From: Polynucleobacter sp. AP-Capit-er-40B-B4
GTDB lineage: Bacteria; Pseudomonadota; Gammaproteobacteria; Burkholderiales; Burkholderiaceae
Assembly (NCBI RefSeq): GCF_018882245.1
Contig: NZ_JACVOV010000001.1
Coordinates: 620,001 to 684,000 of the forward strand
DNA length: 64,000 nucleotides
Direction: 5' to 3'
The position numbers and the translations under genes were made by a program. Each line of letters begins with the position of its first letter. Positions within the stretch are counted from its first letter, which is position 1. Under the pieces are notes generated by a model. That model did no database searches. It had not been told where the DNA came from and was given only the letters and a program-made list of their open reading frames with translations. Positions 1-10,482 of the stretch are shown here, piece by piece.

Positions 1-18
1 AAATCTATTCACAGTAGA

Positions 19-1131
19 TTATTTTGTAGTGAGTTGTTTGAGTGCTGCTTGAACTGCTTGTACAGTAATTTGATTCATGCTGTACTGAGGATTGCTGGGA
101 TATTCAAATCCGAGATTCAAAAAGCCGCCTCCATGCTCTTTTGGAACATCAATATTTTTCGAGACTGAATTCGTAACACCCCATCTGGCTGAATTTGTTG
201 GCCCGTTAAGAGCAATAGTTGGAACCTTCAAGTGATCAGCTAAATGCGCTATTCCCGTATTTACGGAAATTACAGCGCTAGCACCTAGAAGAGCTTTAGC
301 TACCTCAGGTAAAGTTAGCTTCCCAGCTAGCACATCAACCTTATTCTCGGCCCCAATGGCATTTGCAAGTTCAACTGCATCAGCATGGTTCTGAGGAGAT
401 CCGGAAATTAAGATACTCCAGCCATCTTCCACCAAGCTTATAGCTAACTTAACCCACAAATCGATAGGCCACTGACGCAAATCCGACCTGGTACCGCTAG
501 CCCAGGGATGAAAAACTATATAGGGCTGGTGCTGCTCTAGATCAATAGAACCCAAGTTTTGGCTAGCAATCTTTTCTAGATTAAATGATGGATTTCCTTG
601 GCAAGGGATTTGCAATGGCTTTAATAAGCAACGAAAGTTCTCTAACTCATGAATAGCATTTGAATGCTCTACTACCTCGTCATATCCGAAATGACGAAAT
701 TGGCCCCGTGTCTTAAAGCCAATCTTAAATCTGGCTTTAATAAATAGACTGTAAAGAGCGCTTAACTTTGGCCATTGGGAAGTATCAATCAATACATCTA
801 ATGAGTATTTCCTTAGCAGACTGAATGCATTGAGCGGCTTAGTGACAGGCAAGACCACTAACTCATCGTATTCAGACAAAATAGGATAAATGGCAGCATT
901 AGCTGATGAGGCAAAAACGATCATTTTCGCTTGGGGGTATTGAGTCCTCAAGGACGGCAATAAACAGGAAGACAAGATTGAATCGCCAATGGCGGCAAAA
1001 GCAAAAATGCCAATACATTTAATCTCTTGTGGCTTATTAACTGTCTTTCTCTTTAATAGAGATAGACAATACAGCAGCGGAATACCTATCCAAAAGTCCA
1101 AACTCTTTAGCAGTTGATTATTGCGCTCCAA
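19..1131 (-). CDS. Glycosyltransferase family 9 (heptosyltransferase-like)
   Basis: Probable transferase adding a sugar (heptose or similar) to the LPS core or O-antigen on the cytoplasmic face of the inner membrane. The 370-residue protein has the GT9 N-terminal loop AIGDSIL (about 47-53), a donor-side HPWASG segment (208-213) and SVNTGIAHLA near 289-298. The last replaces the usual D-T-G-x-x-H with N-T-G. A basic, partly hydrophobic stretch precedes the GT-B fold, which may explain membrane association. Its start overlaps the end of the next GT9 gene by 14 bases, so the two are co-transcribed on the minus strand. Family is secure; donor and acceptor are unknown. Confidence 0.85.
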   Translation of the reverse strand: MERNNQLLKSLDFWIGIPLLYCLSLLKRKTVNKPQEIKCIGIFAFAAIGDSILSSCLLPSLRTQYPQAKMIVFASSANAAIYPILSEYDELVVLPVTKPLNAFSLLRKYSLDVLIDTSQWPKLSALYSLFIKARFKIGFKTRGQFRHFGYDEVVEHSNAIHELENFRCLLKPLQIPCQGNPSFNLEKIASQNLGSIDLEQHQPYIVFHPWASGTRSDLRQWPIDLWVKLAISLVEDGWSILISGSPQNHADAVELANAIGAENKVDVLAGKLTLPEVAKALLGASAVISVNTGIAHLADHLKVPTIALNGPTNSARWGVTNSVSKNIDVPKEHGGGFLNLGFEYPSNPQYSMNQITVQAVQAALKQLTTK

Positions 1132-2167
1132 GAGTATCCTCGCTCAAAGCTATCATTGCTTTTTTAAACACCGCATCTACAGTAGTTGAACGCATACAAA
1201 TTGGATCTTGACATGGGGCATAGCTAACACCGTCATAACAGGGCGAACAAACCACATCAGCAGCAGCTTTGAATACCGCCAAAGATTGTCTTTCAGCAGA
1301 AACTACGGCAGAAGCTGGGGTTGGGCCAAATATGGCAATTAAAGGGGTTGGGGTCATGGTGGCTAAATGTAGGGGGCCTGTATCGTGACTAATAACCAAA
1401 TTCACTTTAGAAAAAATCTCAATGACGTCATTAATGCTAGTCTCGCCAATCAAATCCCTGACTCGAATCTCTGAGAAATAAGACTTAACCCAAACATCGC
1501 CCTTACCACCCACCAATACCACTTCATACCCGTTGGCAATGAATTTGCCTGCCAACTCAACATAGCTTTCAGTTGGCCAGCGACGTAAAAAATCATCGCG
1601 CATCATATTTCTACTGCCCCCCGGCACAAGTGCCACATACTTTCTTGAGGGTTCAGAAATAAACTTATGACGTTCTTTGGAGCTAAGTGCATTTATGCCC
1701 AGATTTTGCAGTGCCGCATTACCTTGTCGGCCCGTCATTGAACTTTGCGATATAAAGTGGAAATATTCACTAACGCGAAATTTTGTTAATTCTGGGAAAA
1801 AACGTTTTATGCCACCAAATAAAAGTATTGGATTTTTTAAGAGCAATGGAATTGCAAAAACACAATATTGCCAATTACTATGAGCTATATAGAGTTGATT
1901 GGAATGCGAAATCTGCCTAAATATTTGAATAAAAGCCTTTAGTAAAGACTGTAGCCTTGCTACCGGCTTGCCGTGCAATATGGATTGATCCTCAATGGCA
2001 ATGACACGGTCAGCCACATTCATACTGATCAGCAGTGGCTCTAACTGCTTACCAACTACCCAATCAATGGCTACTCTTGGATTTAACTTTCTATATTGAT
2101 CCACGGCAGCGGCAGCCTGAATCACATCGCCAATAGCGCCCAATTTAATGATGGTGATACTTTTCAT
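1118..2167 (-). CDS. Glycosyltransferase family 9 (heptosyltransferase-like)
   Basis: Second of three tandem GT9 enzymes, 349 residues, probably acting in LPS core or O-antigen assembly. GT-B signatures are clear: LGAIGDVIQ at the N-terminus (9-17), PGGSRN (182-187) and the donor-binding motif HDTGPLHLAT (261-270) with the canonical D-T-G. The C-terminus has a cysteine cluster (CSPC, then PC and C) that also occurs in the neighbouring GT9 and in many ADP-heptose:LPS transferases. It lies 2 bases downstream of the next gene and overlaps the following one, so it belongs to one operon. The transferred sugar cannot be assigned from sequence alone. Confidence 0.88.
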   Translation of the reverse strand: MKSITIIKLGAIGDVIQAAAAVDQYRKLNPRVAIDWVVGKQLEPLLISMNVADRVIAIEDQSILHGKPVARLQSLLKAFIQIFRQISHSNQLYIAHSNWQYCVFAIPLLLKNPILLFGGIKRFFPELTKFRVSEYFHFISQSSMTGRQGNAALQNLGINALSSKERHKFISEPSRKYVALVPGGSRNMMRDDFLRRWPTESYVELAGKFIANGYEVVLVGGKGDVWVKSYFSEIRVRDLIGETSINDVIEIFSKVNLVISHDTGPLHLATMTPTPLIAIFGPTPASAVVSAERQSLAVFKAAADVVCSPCYDGVSYAPCQDPICMRSTTVDAVFKKAMIALSEDTLGAQ

Positions 2168-2169
2168 GA

Positions 2170-3309
2170 TTAGCTAAATATCTCAGGAAGCTGATCAGCT
2201 AGCATTTTTGGGGTAATACTTGTAATACAAGTTCTTTGCGCACAAGGATGGCTGTGACATGGAGAACAAGCCATCTTTTTTACAAGTAAATGACTCCTTT
2301 TACTCAAGGGATGCCAACGCTCAATATTACTTAAGCCGTTACCAATAATGACCGTATTCTTATCGTAAGCACCCGCTATATGACCTGCCACTGAATCAAC
2401 GCACAAAACAGTATTCGCACCTGCTATCACAGCGGTAAATTGCTCAAAATTTAGTAAGCCCACTAAATTAATGCAACGATTTCCTTTTAACAAATCTGCC
2501 TGTTTTTTCTCACGCTCGCCATGACCGGTAATTACAATTCCTAGATCTGATTGAGCCAGAGCATGAATGACTTCAATCCAGCTCTCCAAGGGCCATTCTT
2601 TGGCGGGATTACCAGAGCCCGGATGAATGACGATGTAGGGTTTGGCGATCCCAATCTGTTCTGTCAATTTATCCAAAGCCATAGGGGGTTTGAGCCAAGC
2701 TTGATATTGACTTAAATTTTTCACCTCACCCAGCCATGGCTTAAACAAGCTCGCTTGAATTTGCACCTCATGGATCGCAGAACTATCAACAATAAAACTC
2801 AGTAAGGGGCCGCCCCCTGCACTAACAACGCCAACTAAAGGGCATGAGAACCTCTTAAATAGATTAATTAATGAAGGCTCATAGGAATTCAAAAAGAAAA
2901 TAGCATCGTATTCGTGATCACTCAATTCACTCATTACCCGAGTTACCTGAAGTTGATATAGATTCTTTTGCTCAGACAGTGTTTGATTGCTTCGATTAGC
3001 ATGCCAATGGCTAATAAAAAATGATTTGTCGATACCTGGATGATCCTTAACTAACGGAGCAGCCCAATCACCCACCAAGAAATCAATAGTGCAATTTGGA
3101 AATTGCTCTTTTAATTCCCTCAAGATTGCAGTGCTGATAACCACATCGCCTAAATGCGCGGGATTAACCAACAAAATGCGACTCAGAGTCTGAGGCAAAA
3201 CAAAGTTGCGCCTAAATAGACTTGCATAAAACCAATAGTACAAATCGCACAGAAGTAATGCAGCAATAGCCAATGGATTGCGACGGTGGTAAGGAAAGAG
3301 CGATTTCAT
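2170..3309 (-). CDS. Glycosyltransferase family 9 (heptosyltransferase-like)
   Basis: Third tandem GT9 enzyme, 379 residues. It carries NPAHLGDVVIS near residues 49-59, HPGSGNPAKEWP near the middle, and a C-terminal cysteine cluster (CSPC..HPC..TC). The usual D-T-G-x-x-H is changed to CVDSVAGHIAG, so the donor-site loop differs from the neighbouring paralogue. A basic, aromatic N-terminus (LLLCDLYYWFYASLFRR) could tether it to the inner membrane. It sits 10 bases after the GT4 gene and 2 bases before the second GT9 gene. Membership of the LPS pathway is inferred from the neighbours; the exact sugar is unknown. Confidence 0.85.
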   Translation of the reverse strand: MKSLFPYHRRNPLAIAALLLCDLYYWFYASLFRRNFVLPQTLSRILLVNPAHLGDVVISTAILRELKEQFPNCTIDFLVGDWAAPLVKDHPGIDKSFFISHWHANRSNQTLSEQKNLYQLQVTRVMSELSDHEYDAIFFLNSYEPSLINLFKRFSCPLVGVVSAGGGPLLSFIVDSSAIHEVQIQASLFKPWLGEVKNLSQYQAWLKPPMALDKLTEQIGIAKPYIVIHPGSGNPAKEWPLESWIEVIHALAQSDLGIVITGHGEREKKQADLLKGNRCINLVGLLNFEQFTAVIAGANTVLCVDSVAGHIAGAYDKNTVIIGNGLSNIERWHPLSKRSHLLVKKMACSPCHSHPCAQRTCITSITPKMLADQLPEIFS

Positions 3310-3319
3310 TTAAAGCTTC

Positions 3320-4555
3320 TTACCTGTCTAAATATTGATGAGCACTAAAATCATGATGCAGTCCAAGGAAAGCATTCACAAACTGATCAATTCCACCTAA
3401 CTTTGCTCGCTCAATCAGTGCAATACGTTTATCTGTGGCATCGTCAGACTGAAAGGCAGTAATCGTTGACTGGATTACTTCAGCCATCTGTACGGCACTC
3501 CCTTCGGCAAAGCAACGCGATGGATCGCCAATCACTACTGGAATCGCTCCGGACTGACTGCCGACTACCGGAACACCACAAGCCATTGACTCAACTAGCA
3601 CTCTACCGTACTGCTCCTTCCAAAAATAGCCTGTTCTGGAAGGTAAAACGAGCACATCAAAACTTGCGTAGAGCTTGGCTAACTCATCACGCGCTTTTGG
3701 GGGGATGATGTCCACTCTATTTTGCAGCGATAGCCCCTGAATATGCTCTTTTAACTGAGGCTCTAAAGGCCCTCCGCCAACAAGAACCAGGCGATATTTT
3801 TCACCCAACAAGGCAAGTGCGTCCACCAGATCTAAAACACCCTTTTCCTCAATAAAGCGGCCTACATATCCAATCGTCTTTTGGGCATCATCAGTTTTGT
3901 CACTAAAATTTTCTAAGGCAGAAAGGTCTAGCCTACTTAGCTTTAAAAAGGGTTTGAGATCTATGCCCCACCAAGCAATATTGACTTTAGGTACCCAGCC
4001 AAACTGCCGCACTACATCCACACCCTCCTGGTAGCAGACTAGTCCACCCGCCACCAATCTAGAGCGCACCGGCTGCAACAAAGCATCTGCAAGAAAATAG
4101 CGTATGGTTTTTCGCAAAAACACCCATAGGTTCTTTAGAGAAAAATTGCTTACAAGAAACTGCAATGGTGGTGTTTGTTTGATATTTTCAAAACCATAAA
4201 ACAGCACAGTTGCTTTGTTTTTAGCCAAATAATTAGCAATGGCAGCGTTCAAGACATTCACTGAAAAGGCTTCGTCCAGGACAATGATGCAATCAGGCTT
4301 AAATTCTTGGATGCATTTATTAAATTCTGAGATTGGGCCCCACTTTTTTCTAAAGGAGTATGTTTTGATCTTTTTAAAAATGACTTTTTCTGGATAAGAT
4401 TGATCACATTCGGATCCAGAGTAGATTGCATCAGCCTCATACTCATCAGGCCCAACAATACAAAGTTGACTAATCGCTGAATTAGCAGCGAATCCTCGGA
4501 TTAAATAATCCGAATACGGCAAATAAATGTCGTGCCAATAAAGGAGCACTTTCAT
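3320..4555 (-). CDS. Glycosyltransferase family 4
   Basis: Retaining GT-B glycosyltransferase of 411 residues, expected to build the O-antigen or outer core in the cytoplasm. The C-terminal donor domain is typical: GYVGRFIEEKGVLDLVDAL, then VLVGGGPLE, then YGRVLVESMACGVPVVGSQSG, which supplies the E-x7-type motif that binds the nucleotide sugar. The start overlaps the stop of the flippase gene by 4 bases (ATGA), so translation is probably coupled. The acceptor domain is divergent and gives no clue to the linkage. Confidence 0.88.
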   Translation of the reverse strand: MKVLLYWHDIYLPYSDYLIRGFAANSAISQLCIVGPDEYEADAIYSGSECDQSYPEKVIFKKIKTYSFRKKWGPISEFNKCIQEFKPDCIIVLDEAFSVNVLNAAIANYLAKNKATVLFYGFENIKQTPPLQFLVSNFSLKNLWVFLRKTIRYFLADALLQPVRSRLVAGGLVCYQEGVDVVRQFGWVPKVNIAWWGIDLKPFLKLSRLDLSALENFSDKTDDAQKTIGYVGRFIEEKGVLDLVDALALLGEKYRLVLVGGGPLEPQLKEHIQGLSLQNRVDIIPPKARDELAKLYASFDVLVLPSRTGYFWKEQYGRVLVESMACGVPVVGSQSGAIPVVIGDPSRCFAEGSAVQMAEVIQSTITAFQSDDATDKRIALIERAKLGGIDQFVNAFLGLHHDFSAHQYLDR

Positions 4556-5844
4556 AGCGAGCCTCGGCGACCTTGCATAATGAGCCTCTTAAAATAGAAA
4601 AACTCATAAAAACAAGTGAATACTGCAAATGAGTTCTTTCTATAAAACGCCAGATCTGTCAGTACGGTTAAAGTAAACAAGCCCAGCATACTGGAAGCAA
4701 TAGCACCATATAAGCCATATTCCGGAATTAAGCTGTAGCCAGTAATCACGCTAACAATAAGACTGCACAATGCTGATAAGGCTGGATACCAATAATTACC
4801 TTCTAGCACAATAAACATATTACGAACAGAGCCTAGCATTCCAAAAAGCGGCCTTAAAAATAGCCAAGGCAACACTGCTGCTGCTTCAGCATACTGTGTA
4901 CCATATAAATATGGAAAAATAATTGTCAAAACAATCATGACTGGTATCAATAGGCAATAGATAGAAAAGCCAATCAAATAGGTGCGCCTTCTATAAACCA
5001 TATCATTCTCAGAATTAATCATTGCAGCCAATTTCGGCATCAATACCGTAACAAGAATGACACAGACCACATCAATAATTTCGAAAATCTTGAGTGCCGC
5101 CGAATACTGGCCTACCTCTTGCCACCCGAGAAATTGCTCTATTAAGAAATACTCCACCCGAGCTTGAAACGTAATGAGAAGACCCGCAAAGATAATTTTC
5201 CACGATCGAAGCAATAAGCTTTTGGCATATTCCGAGCGAAAGGAGCCTGGTAAGAACCCTTTTTTCTTTAGGCACAACTTGAAGAAAGTGGTGGTCAGCA
5301 AAAATTCACTGGTCATGGCCATTGCAATATAGCTAATAGGCAATGCCACTATTAAGACAAGCGCCTTGAGGACATTGGCCAAAAAAGCTGCCAGACTCCT
5401 ACTTAAGGCAATCTTAGAAAACTCATCTTCTACCCGCAACCGATACTCGTAGACATCACCCGCCTGTATAGGGAGATATAGGGCCAATAAAGAGGCGATT
5501 ACGAATAAGCGTGAAGCGCCCGACTCATAAAACGTGAGGCCAAGCACCAAGATATAGGCAGCCACACCGCCAAATAACCTGAGAATGAAGGCCGTTTTTT
5601 CAATATCGTCACGAGAAAGGCCTTCCTGATTTAACGCCGCCATATCCCGCGGCACAATATCATCAAGCCCTAAAGAAGATAGGCTACCAAAAACACTTGC
5701 GGTAGCTAAGACATAATTTAACTGACCAAACTCTTCTGGCCCATAAAAGCGGGCAATCAATACTCCTAATACAAAGCTAATGACTAACCGAAAGCCGCGG
5801 TCTGCCAATAAGAAAAACGAGCTTTGAATAATGCGCTTATGCAT
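4552..5844 (-). CDS. Wzx-like oligosaccharide flippase
   Basis: Integral inner-membrane protein of 430 residues predicted to flip undecaprenyl-linked O-antigen units to the periplasm. Many hydrophobic helices are visible. The N-terminus (MHKRIIQSSFFLLADRGFRL then FVLGVLIARFYGPEEFGQLNY) is characteristic of the polysaccharide-biosynthesis flippase family within the MOP/MATE superfamily. The gene lies between galE and a GT4 gene and overlaps the latter by 4 bases, which supports a Wzx role. No Wzy polymerase other than the ligase-like protein two genes away is visible in the window. Confidence 0.85.
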   Translation of the reverse strand: MHKRIIQSSFFLLADRGFRLVISFVLGVLIARFYGPEEFGQLNYVLATASVFGSLSSLGLDDIVPRDMAALNQEGLSRDDIEKTAFILRLFGGVAAYILVLGLTFYESGASRLFVIASLLALYLPIQAGDVYEYRLRVEDEFSKIALSRSLAAFLANVLKALVLIVALPISYIAMAMTSEFLLTTTFFKLCLKKKGFLPGSFRSEYAKSLLLRSWKIIFAGLLITFQARVEYFLIEQFLGWQEVGQYSAALKIFEIIDVVCVILVTVLMPKLAAMINSENDMVYRRRTYLIGFSIYCLLIPVMIVLTIIFPYLYGTQYAEAAAVLPWLFLRPLFGMLGSVRNMFIVLEGNYWYPALSALCSLIVSVITGYSLIPEYGLYGAIASSMLGLFTLTVLTDLAFYRKNSFAVFTCFYEFFYFKRLIMQGRRGSL

Positions 5845-5854
5845 GCTGGTAAAG

Positions 5855-6865
5855 TTATTTTGCTAACTTTAAGAGTTGCTCTTGATACTTCCAAGAACTA
5901 TCACACATTGATTGCAAATCACGCTTAGCCTTCCAACCCAACATAACCAATGCTTTATCTGCCTTAGCGTAGTAGATAGGTAGATCGCCAATTCTGCGTT
6001 CTTTCACTACCTTAGGAATAGTTTGATTTGAAGATTTCTCAAAAGCACTAACCAAGTCATACACACTATACGCAATACCGGTACCTAGATTAACAGCTTC
6101 CCAACCCTTATGTTTATCAACAAACTCCAAGGCGGCAGCATGTCCATCTGCTAAATCCATCACATGGATGTAGTCACGCTCTCCAGTGCCATCTTTTGTA
6201 TCGTAATCGTCGCCAAAGACATTCAGATGCGGCAGCTTACCGGAGACTACTTGGCAGATATAAGGCATGAGGTTATTAGGAATGCCTTGAGGCAATTCAC
6301 CAATCAAACCTGATTCATGGGCACCAATAGGATTGAAGTAGCGCAAGCAAACAATCGACCAATCAAGATCTGACTTCGATAAGTCTTGCAGAATCTCTTC
6401 CACTTGCAGCTTGGTTCTACCATAGACATTCATAGGAGCCAAAGGATGATCTTCATCGTAAGGCAGGTATTGGGGCTCACCATAAACAGTAGCGCTTGAG
6501 CTAAAGATGAGCTTCTTGACATTGGTGGCCTGCATAGCCTCAATGAGCACAATCGATCCACCAACATTATTGTCAAAGTATTTCAGTGGATCGGTACCGG
6601 ATTCAGCAACAGATTTCAATCCCGCAAAATGAATCACACACTCAATATGATGCTTTTGCAAAATCTCTTTGAGTAGAGGTGCATCACGAACATCACCTTC
6701 ATAAAAAGGCAATTCTTTACCGGTAATGCTCTCTAGGCTATCTAAGGTCTGCCGTTGACTATTACATAAGTTATCAATAATCACTACCTCATGTCCTTCA
6801 GCAGCCAATACCGTTGCGGTATGACTGCCAATAAAACCCAAACCACCCGTTAAGAGAATATTCAT
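5855..6865 (-). CDS. galE: UDP-glucose 4-epimerase
   Basis: Interconverts UDP-glucose and UDP-galactose using bound NAD, supplying galactose (or GalNAc) for the polysaccharide. The 336-residue extended-SDR protein has the Rossmann motif GGLGFIGSHTA (7-17), the catalytic serine region SSSATVYGEP (about 122-131) and the Y148-G-R-T-K152 dyad. RYFNPIGAHESG and the late GERDYIHVMDLA segment are GalE hallmarks. Length matches the family. It lies 7 bases from the ligase-like gene and 10 from the flippase gene. Confidence 0.95.
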   Translation of the reverse strand: MNILLTGGLGFIGSHTATVLAAEGHEVVIIDNLCNSQRQTLDSLESITGKELPFYEGDVRDAPLLKEILQKHHIECVIHFAGLKSVAESGTDPLKYFDNNVGGSIVLIEAMQATNVKKLIFSSSATVYGEPQYLPYDEDHPLAPMNVYGRTKLQVEEILQDLSKSDLDWSIVCLRYFNPIGAHESGLIGELPQGIPNNLMPYICQVVSGKLPHLNVFGDDYDTKDGTGERDYIHVMDLADGHAAALEFVDKHKGWEAVNLGTGIAYSVYDLVSAFEKSSNQTIPKVVKERRIGDLPIYYAKADKALVMLGWKAKRDLQSMCDSSWKYQEQLLKLAK

Positions 6866-6872
6866 AATGATG

Positions 6873-8276
6873 CTATACCGTGTGATGAATGCTTGAGTGA
6901 TTTGTCTTCGATATTTGAGGCAATTGCAGTGCAGTTAGGATCGCAAACCAATAAAATAGGATTTCTACCGCGTGCTTACCATTGAGCTCGCCAACGAGAT
7001 AAAGTAAAAAAATCATTCCGGCCATGATGGGCACAGTAATAGCAAATGAACCGTCAGATTTAGCGCCCAAGTAGAAGACACTTGCCAAGATTCCCCACAT
7101 GAGTAATAAGGCAGGAATACCAAGCGATAAGGTCAAATCAATCCAGCCACTGTGTGTCGCATAGGGGGTGGCACCCGGATAATCTATTTGCAGTAGTTTA
7201 TTAAATGGGGTGTATAGAACACCTGTACCCAGAGGGTGCTGACCAATCAACCTTACTCCTACAACTGCCCAAGCCACACGCTCATAAGTATTGCCCACTA
7301 CAACTCTGCCAGACTCTGTTTGCGGCACTTCACCACCAATATTAGAGCGTTGCCACTGTGGATACTTATCTACCTGAACCGCAATCTTGGCATCCTCAAC
7401 CAGTGTGAGCCAACCAGTGTTACGTTGAATCTGGTGATAAGTAAATATCGAAGCTAGGATTGCTAGCCCCACAATAAACATGATCATGAATGCCAATTCT
7501 TTGGTGGCACCTTTAGTGATGATGCGTTTGATAACCCACAACATCCCACTCAAAATAATGGCGGCAAACAAAATGGCCGCTAAACCAAAACCATTACGAG
7601 TATCATATATGAAGACGTAAGAGTACATGACTACAACAACACCTAAAAGCCAAAATGCCATTACCCATTTATGGGTACTTAGTTGATGTTGTCTATACAG
7701 ATCTAGTGCCGTACCTGTTAAACCCGCAATCAGTAAGGTGCCAACTAAGACACCATTAATCTTGCCCTCAAATAAATAGCCATGGTAGTCAGGAACAAAT
7801 AACGCATTTTTTGCCAACGCCTTTGGAATGTATTGCGTATAGACAGCCAGGATTCCAAGCAGGATTCCAAGCCATAAATAATTAATGCACATGCGCTTGC
7901 GCAAAATGACTAAGCCCGTGCCCCAAGCCAGAATTGAACCCAAAAGTACTCGCAACCACGTACTCTTGAGCTCCTGAAGCTGACTTATGGGATCTTGCGA
8001 AAAGCAAAAGAAATGAATAAATACCCAAGCGAAAAGCAATCCAGCAAGGATTAATGGCAAAGTGTGAACTGACCGCAGTTGCTTCTTTAGGTTACCGAAG
8101 CGCCAATCATTGGCAATATAAATGATGGAGGCAATAGCACCCAGGACTAAGACGATATTACGCAGAGCAATTGTGTCTTTAATGGCCCAAATAGACAGCA
8201 ATATAACGTTGAGAAAAATTAACCCACTACCAAGATAGTCTTGCTTTACTGAAGCACTGTTAAAGGCCAGTCTCAT
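6873..8276 (-). CDS. O-antigen ligase / Wzy-type polymerase family membrane protein
   Basis: Polytopic membrane protein of 467 residues with about ten to twelve hydrophobic helices and one larger periplasmic loop (about 280-370). That loop contains RVVVGNTYERVAWAVVGVRLIGQHPLGTG followed by ATHSGWIDLTLSLGI. This pattern matches the Wzy_C/WaaL family, which ligates O-antigen to lipid A-core or polymerises repeats. It sits between galE and the GDP-fucose genes, consistent with either role. WaaL and Wzy cannot be separated by sequence alone. Confidence 0.82.
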   Translation of the reverse strand: MRLAFNSASVKQDYLGSGLIFLNVILLSIWAIKDTIALRNIVLVLGAIASIIYIANDWRFGNLKKQLRSVHTLPLILAGLLFAWVFIHFFCFSQDPISQLQELKSTWLRVLLGSILAWGTGLVILRKRMCINYLWLGILLGILAVYTQYIPKALAKNALFVPDYHGYLFEGKINGVLVGTLLIAGLTGTALDLYRQHQLSTHKWVMAFWLLGVVVVMYSYVFIYDTRNGFGLAAILFAAIILSGMLWVIKRIITKGATKELAFMIMFIVGLAILASIFTYHQIQRNTGWLTLVEDAKIAVQVDKYPQWQRSNIGGEVPQTESGRVVVGNTYERVAWAVVGVRLIGQHPLGTGVLYTPFNKLLQIDYPGATPYATHSGWIDLTLSLGIPALLLMWGILASVFYLGAKSDGSFAITVPIMAGMIFLLYLVGELNGKHAVEILFYWFAILTALQLPQISKTNHSSIHHTV

Positions 8277-8287
8277 CTATATCTAAG

Positions 8288-9274
8288 TTAGCTTGCTGAA
8301 AACTCGGGTTGCTCCAACATTTGCGCATACGCATTCTTAAGGCCTTGTTCTAGCTGCACTTGCGGCTTCCAGCCTAATTTGTTCAGCAACTCTGAACTCA
8401 TCCACTTGCGAGGCGCACCATCAGGCTTTGAAGTATCAAAAGCAATTTTTCCCTGGTAGCCAGTCGCCGTTGCAACCGCATTGGCCAAATCCGCAATCGT
8501 GACGTCCGATCCAAAGCCTACATTAATGTGACTTTGCATAGGCTCAACTTGCGCATCATAAGCAGTCTTATCTAACTCCATGACAAAGACTGAGGCAGCG
8601 GCCATATCATCGACATAGAGAAATTCTCTTCTTGGCGTGCCTGTACCCCAAATCACTACTTCTGGTGCATTAGCAAGCTTAGCCTCATGAAAACGCCTAA
8701 TGAGAGCGGGAATAACGTGGCTATTCTCTGGATGATAGTTATCACCCGGACCATATAAATTGGTAGGCATGACCGAGCGGTAGTCAACACCATGTGATTT
8801 GCCATACTGACGGTTATAGCTCTCACACATTTTGATGCCAGCAATCTTGGCAATGGCATAGGGCTCGTTTGTTGGCTCTAGCTTGCCAGTAAGAAGTGCA
8901 TCTTCGCCCATAGGCTGTGGTGCTAAGCGTGGGTAGATACAGCTTGAACCCAAGAACAGAAGCTTTTTTACGCCATTGACGAAAGCTTGATGGATCACAT
9001 TGTTCTGCACCATCAAGTTGTCATAAATGAACTCTGCCGGAAAAGTATTGTTCGCATGAATACCGCCAACCTTAGCTGCAGCTAAATAGACCTGATCTGG
9101 CTTTTCTGTTTCAAAAAACGTTTTTACTGCCTGCTGATTAGTAAGGTCTAATTCAGCATGAGTGCGAGTAATAATATTTTTATAACCCTTGGCTTGCAGG
9201 TTGCGCACAATGGCAGAACCCACCATACCGCGATGGCCAGCTACGTATATTTTTTGATTTAAATCTGTTGGCAC
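8288..9274 (-). CDS. fcl: GDP-L-fucose synthase
   Basis: Bifunctional 3,5-epimerase/4-reductase that turns GDP-4-keto-6-deoxy-mannose into GDP-L-fucose with NADPH. The 328-residue extended SDR has [12 protein letters not shown] (13-24), the GSSCIYP catalytic serine segment (109-115) and Y139-x3-K143 in [31 protein letters not shown] is a Fcl-specific stretch. It is the second step after Gmd, encoded 30 bases upstream on the same strand. Two fucosyltransferase-like genes at 56.6-58.6 kb are likely users of the product. Confidence 0.95.
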   Translation of the reverse strand: MPTDLNQKIYVAGHRGMVGSAIVRNLQAKGYKNIITRTHAELDLTNQQAVKTFFETEKPDQVYLAAAKVGGIHANNTFPAEFIYDNLMVQNNVIHQAFVNGVKKLLFLGSSCIYPRLAPQPMGEDALLTGKLEPTNEPYAIAKIAGIKMCESYNRQYGKSHGVDYRSVMPTNLYGPGDNYHPENSHVIPALIRRFHEAKLANAPEVVIWGTGTPRREFLYVDDMAAASVFVMELDKTAYDAQVEPMQSHINVGFGSDVTIADLANAVATATGYQGKIAFDTSKPDGAPRKWMSSELLNKLGWKPQVQLEQGLKNAYAQMLEQPEFSAS

Positions 9275-9304
9275 GTATTGATCTTCTTTTGTTGAGTCTT
9301 CTTT

Positions 9305-10432
<1,128 letters not shown>

Positions 10433-10482
10433 AATTGACTCTTCTATGCTTAGTAAATATTGACTAAATGTTGATGATTAAA

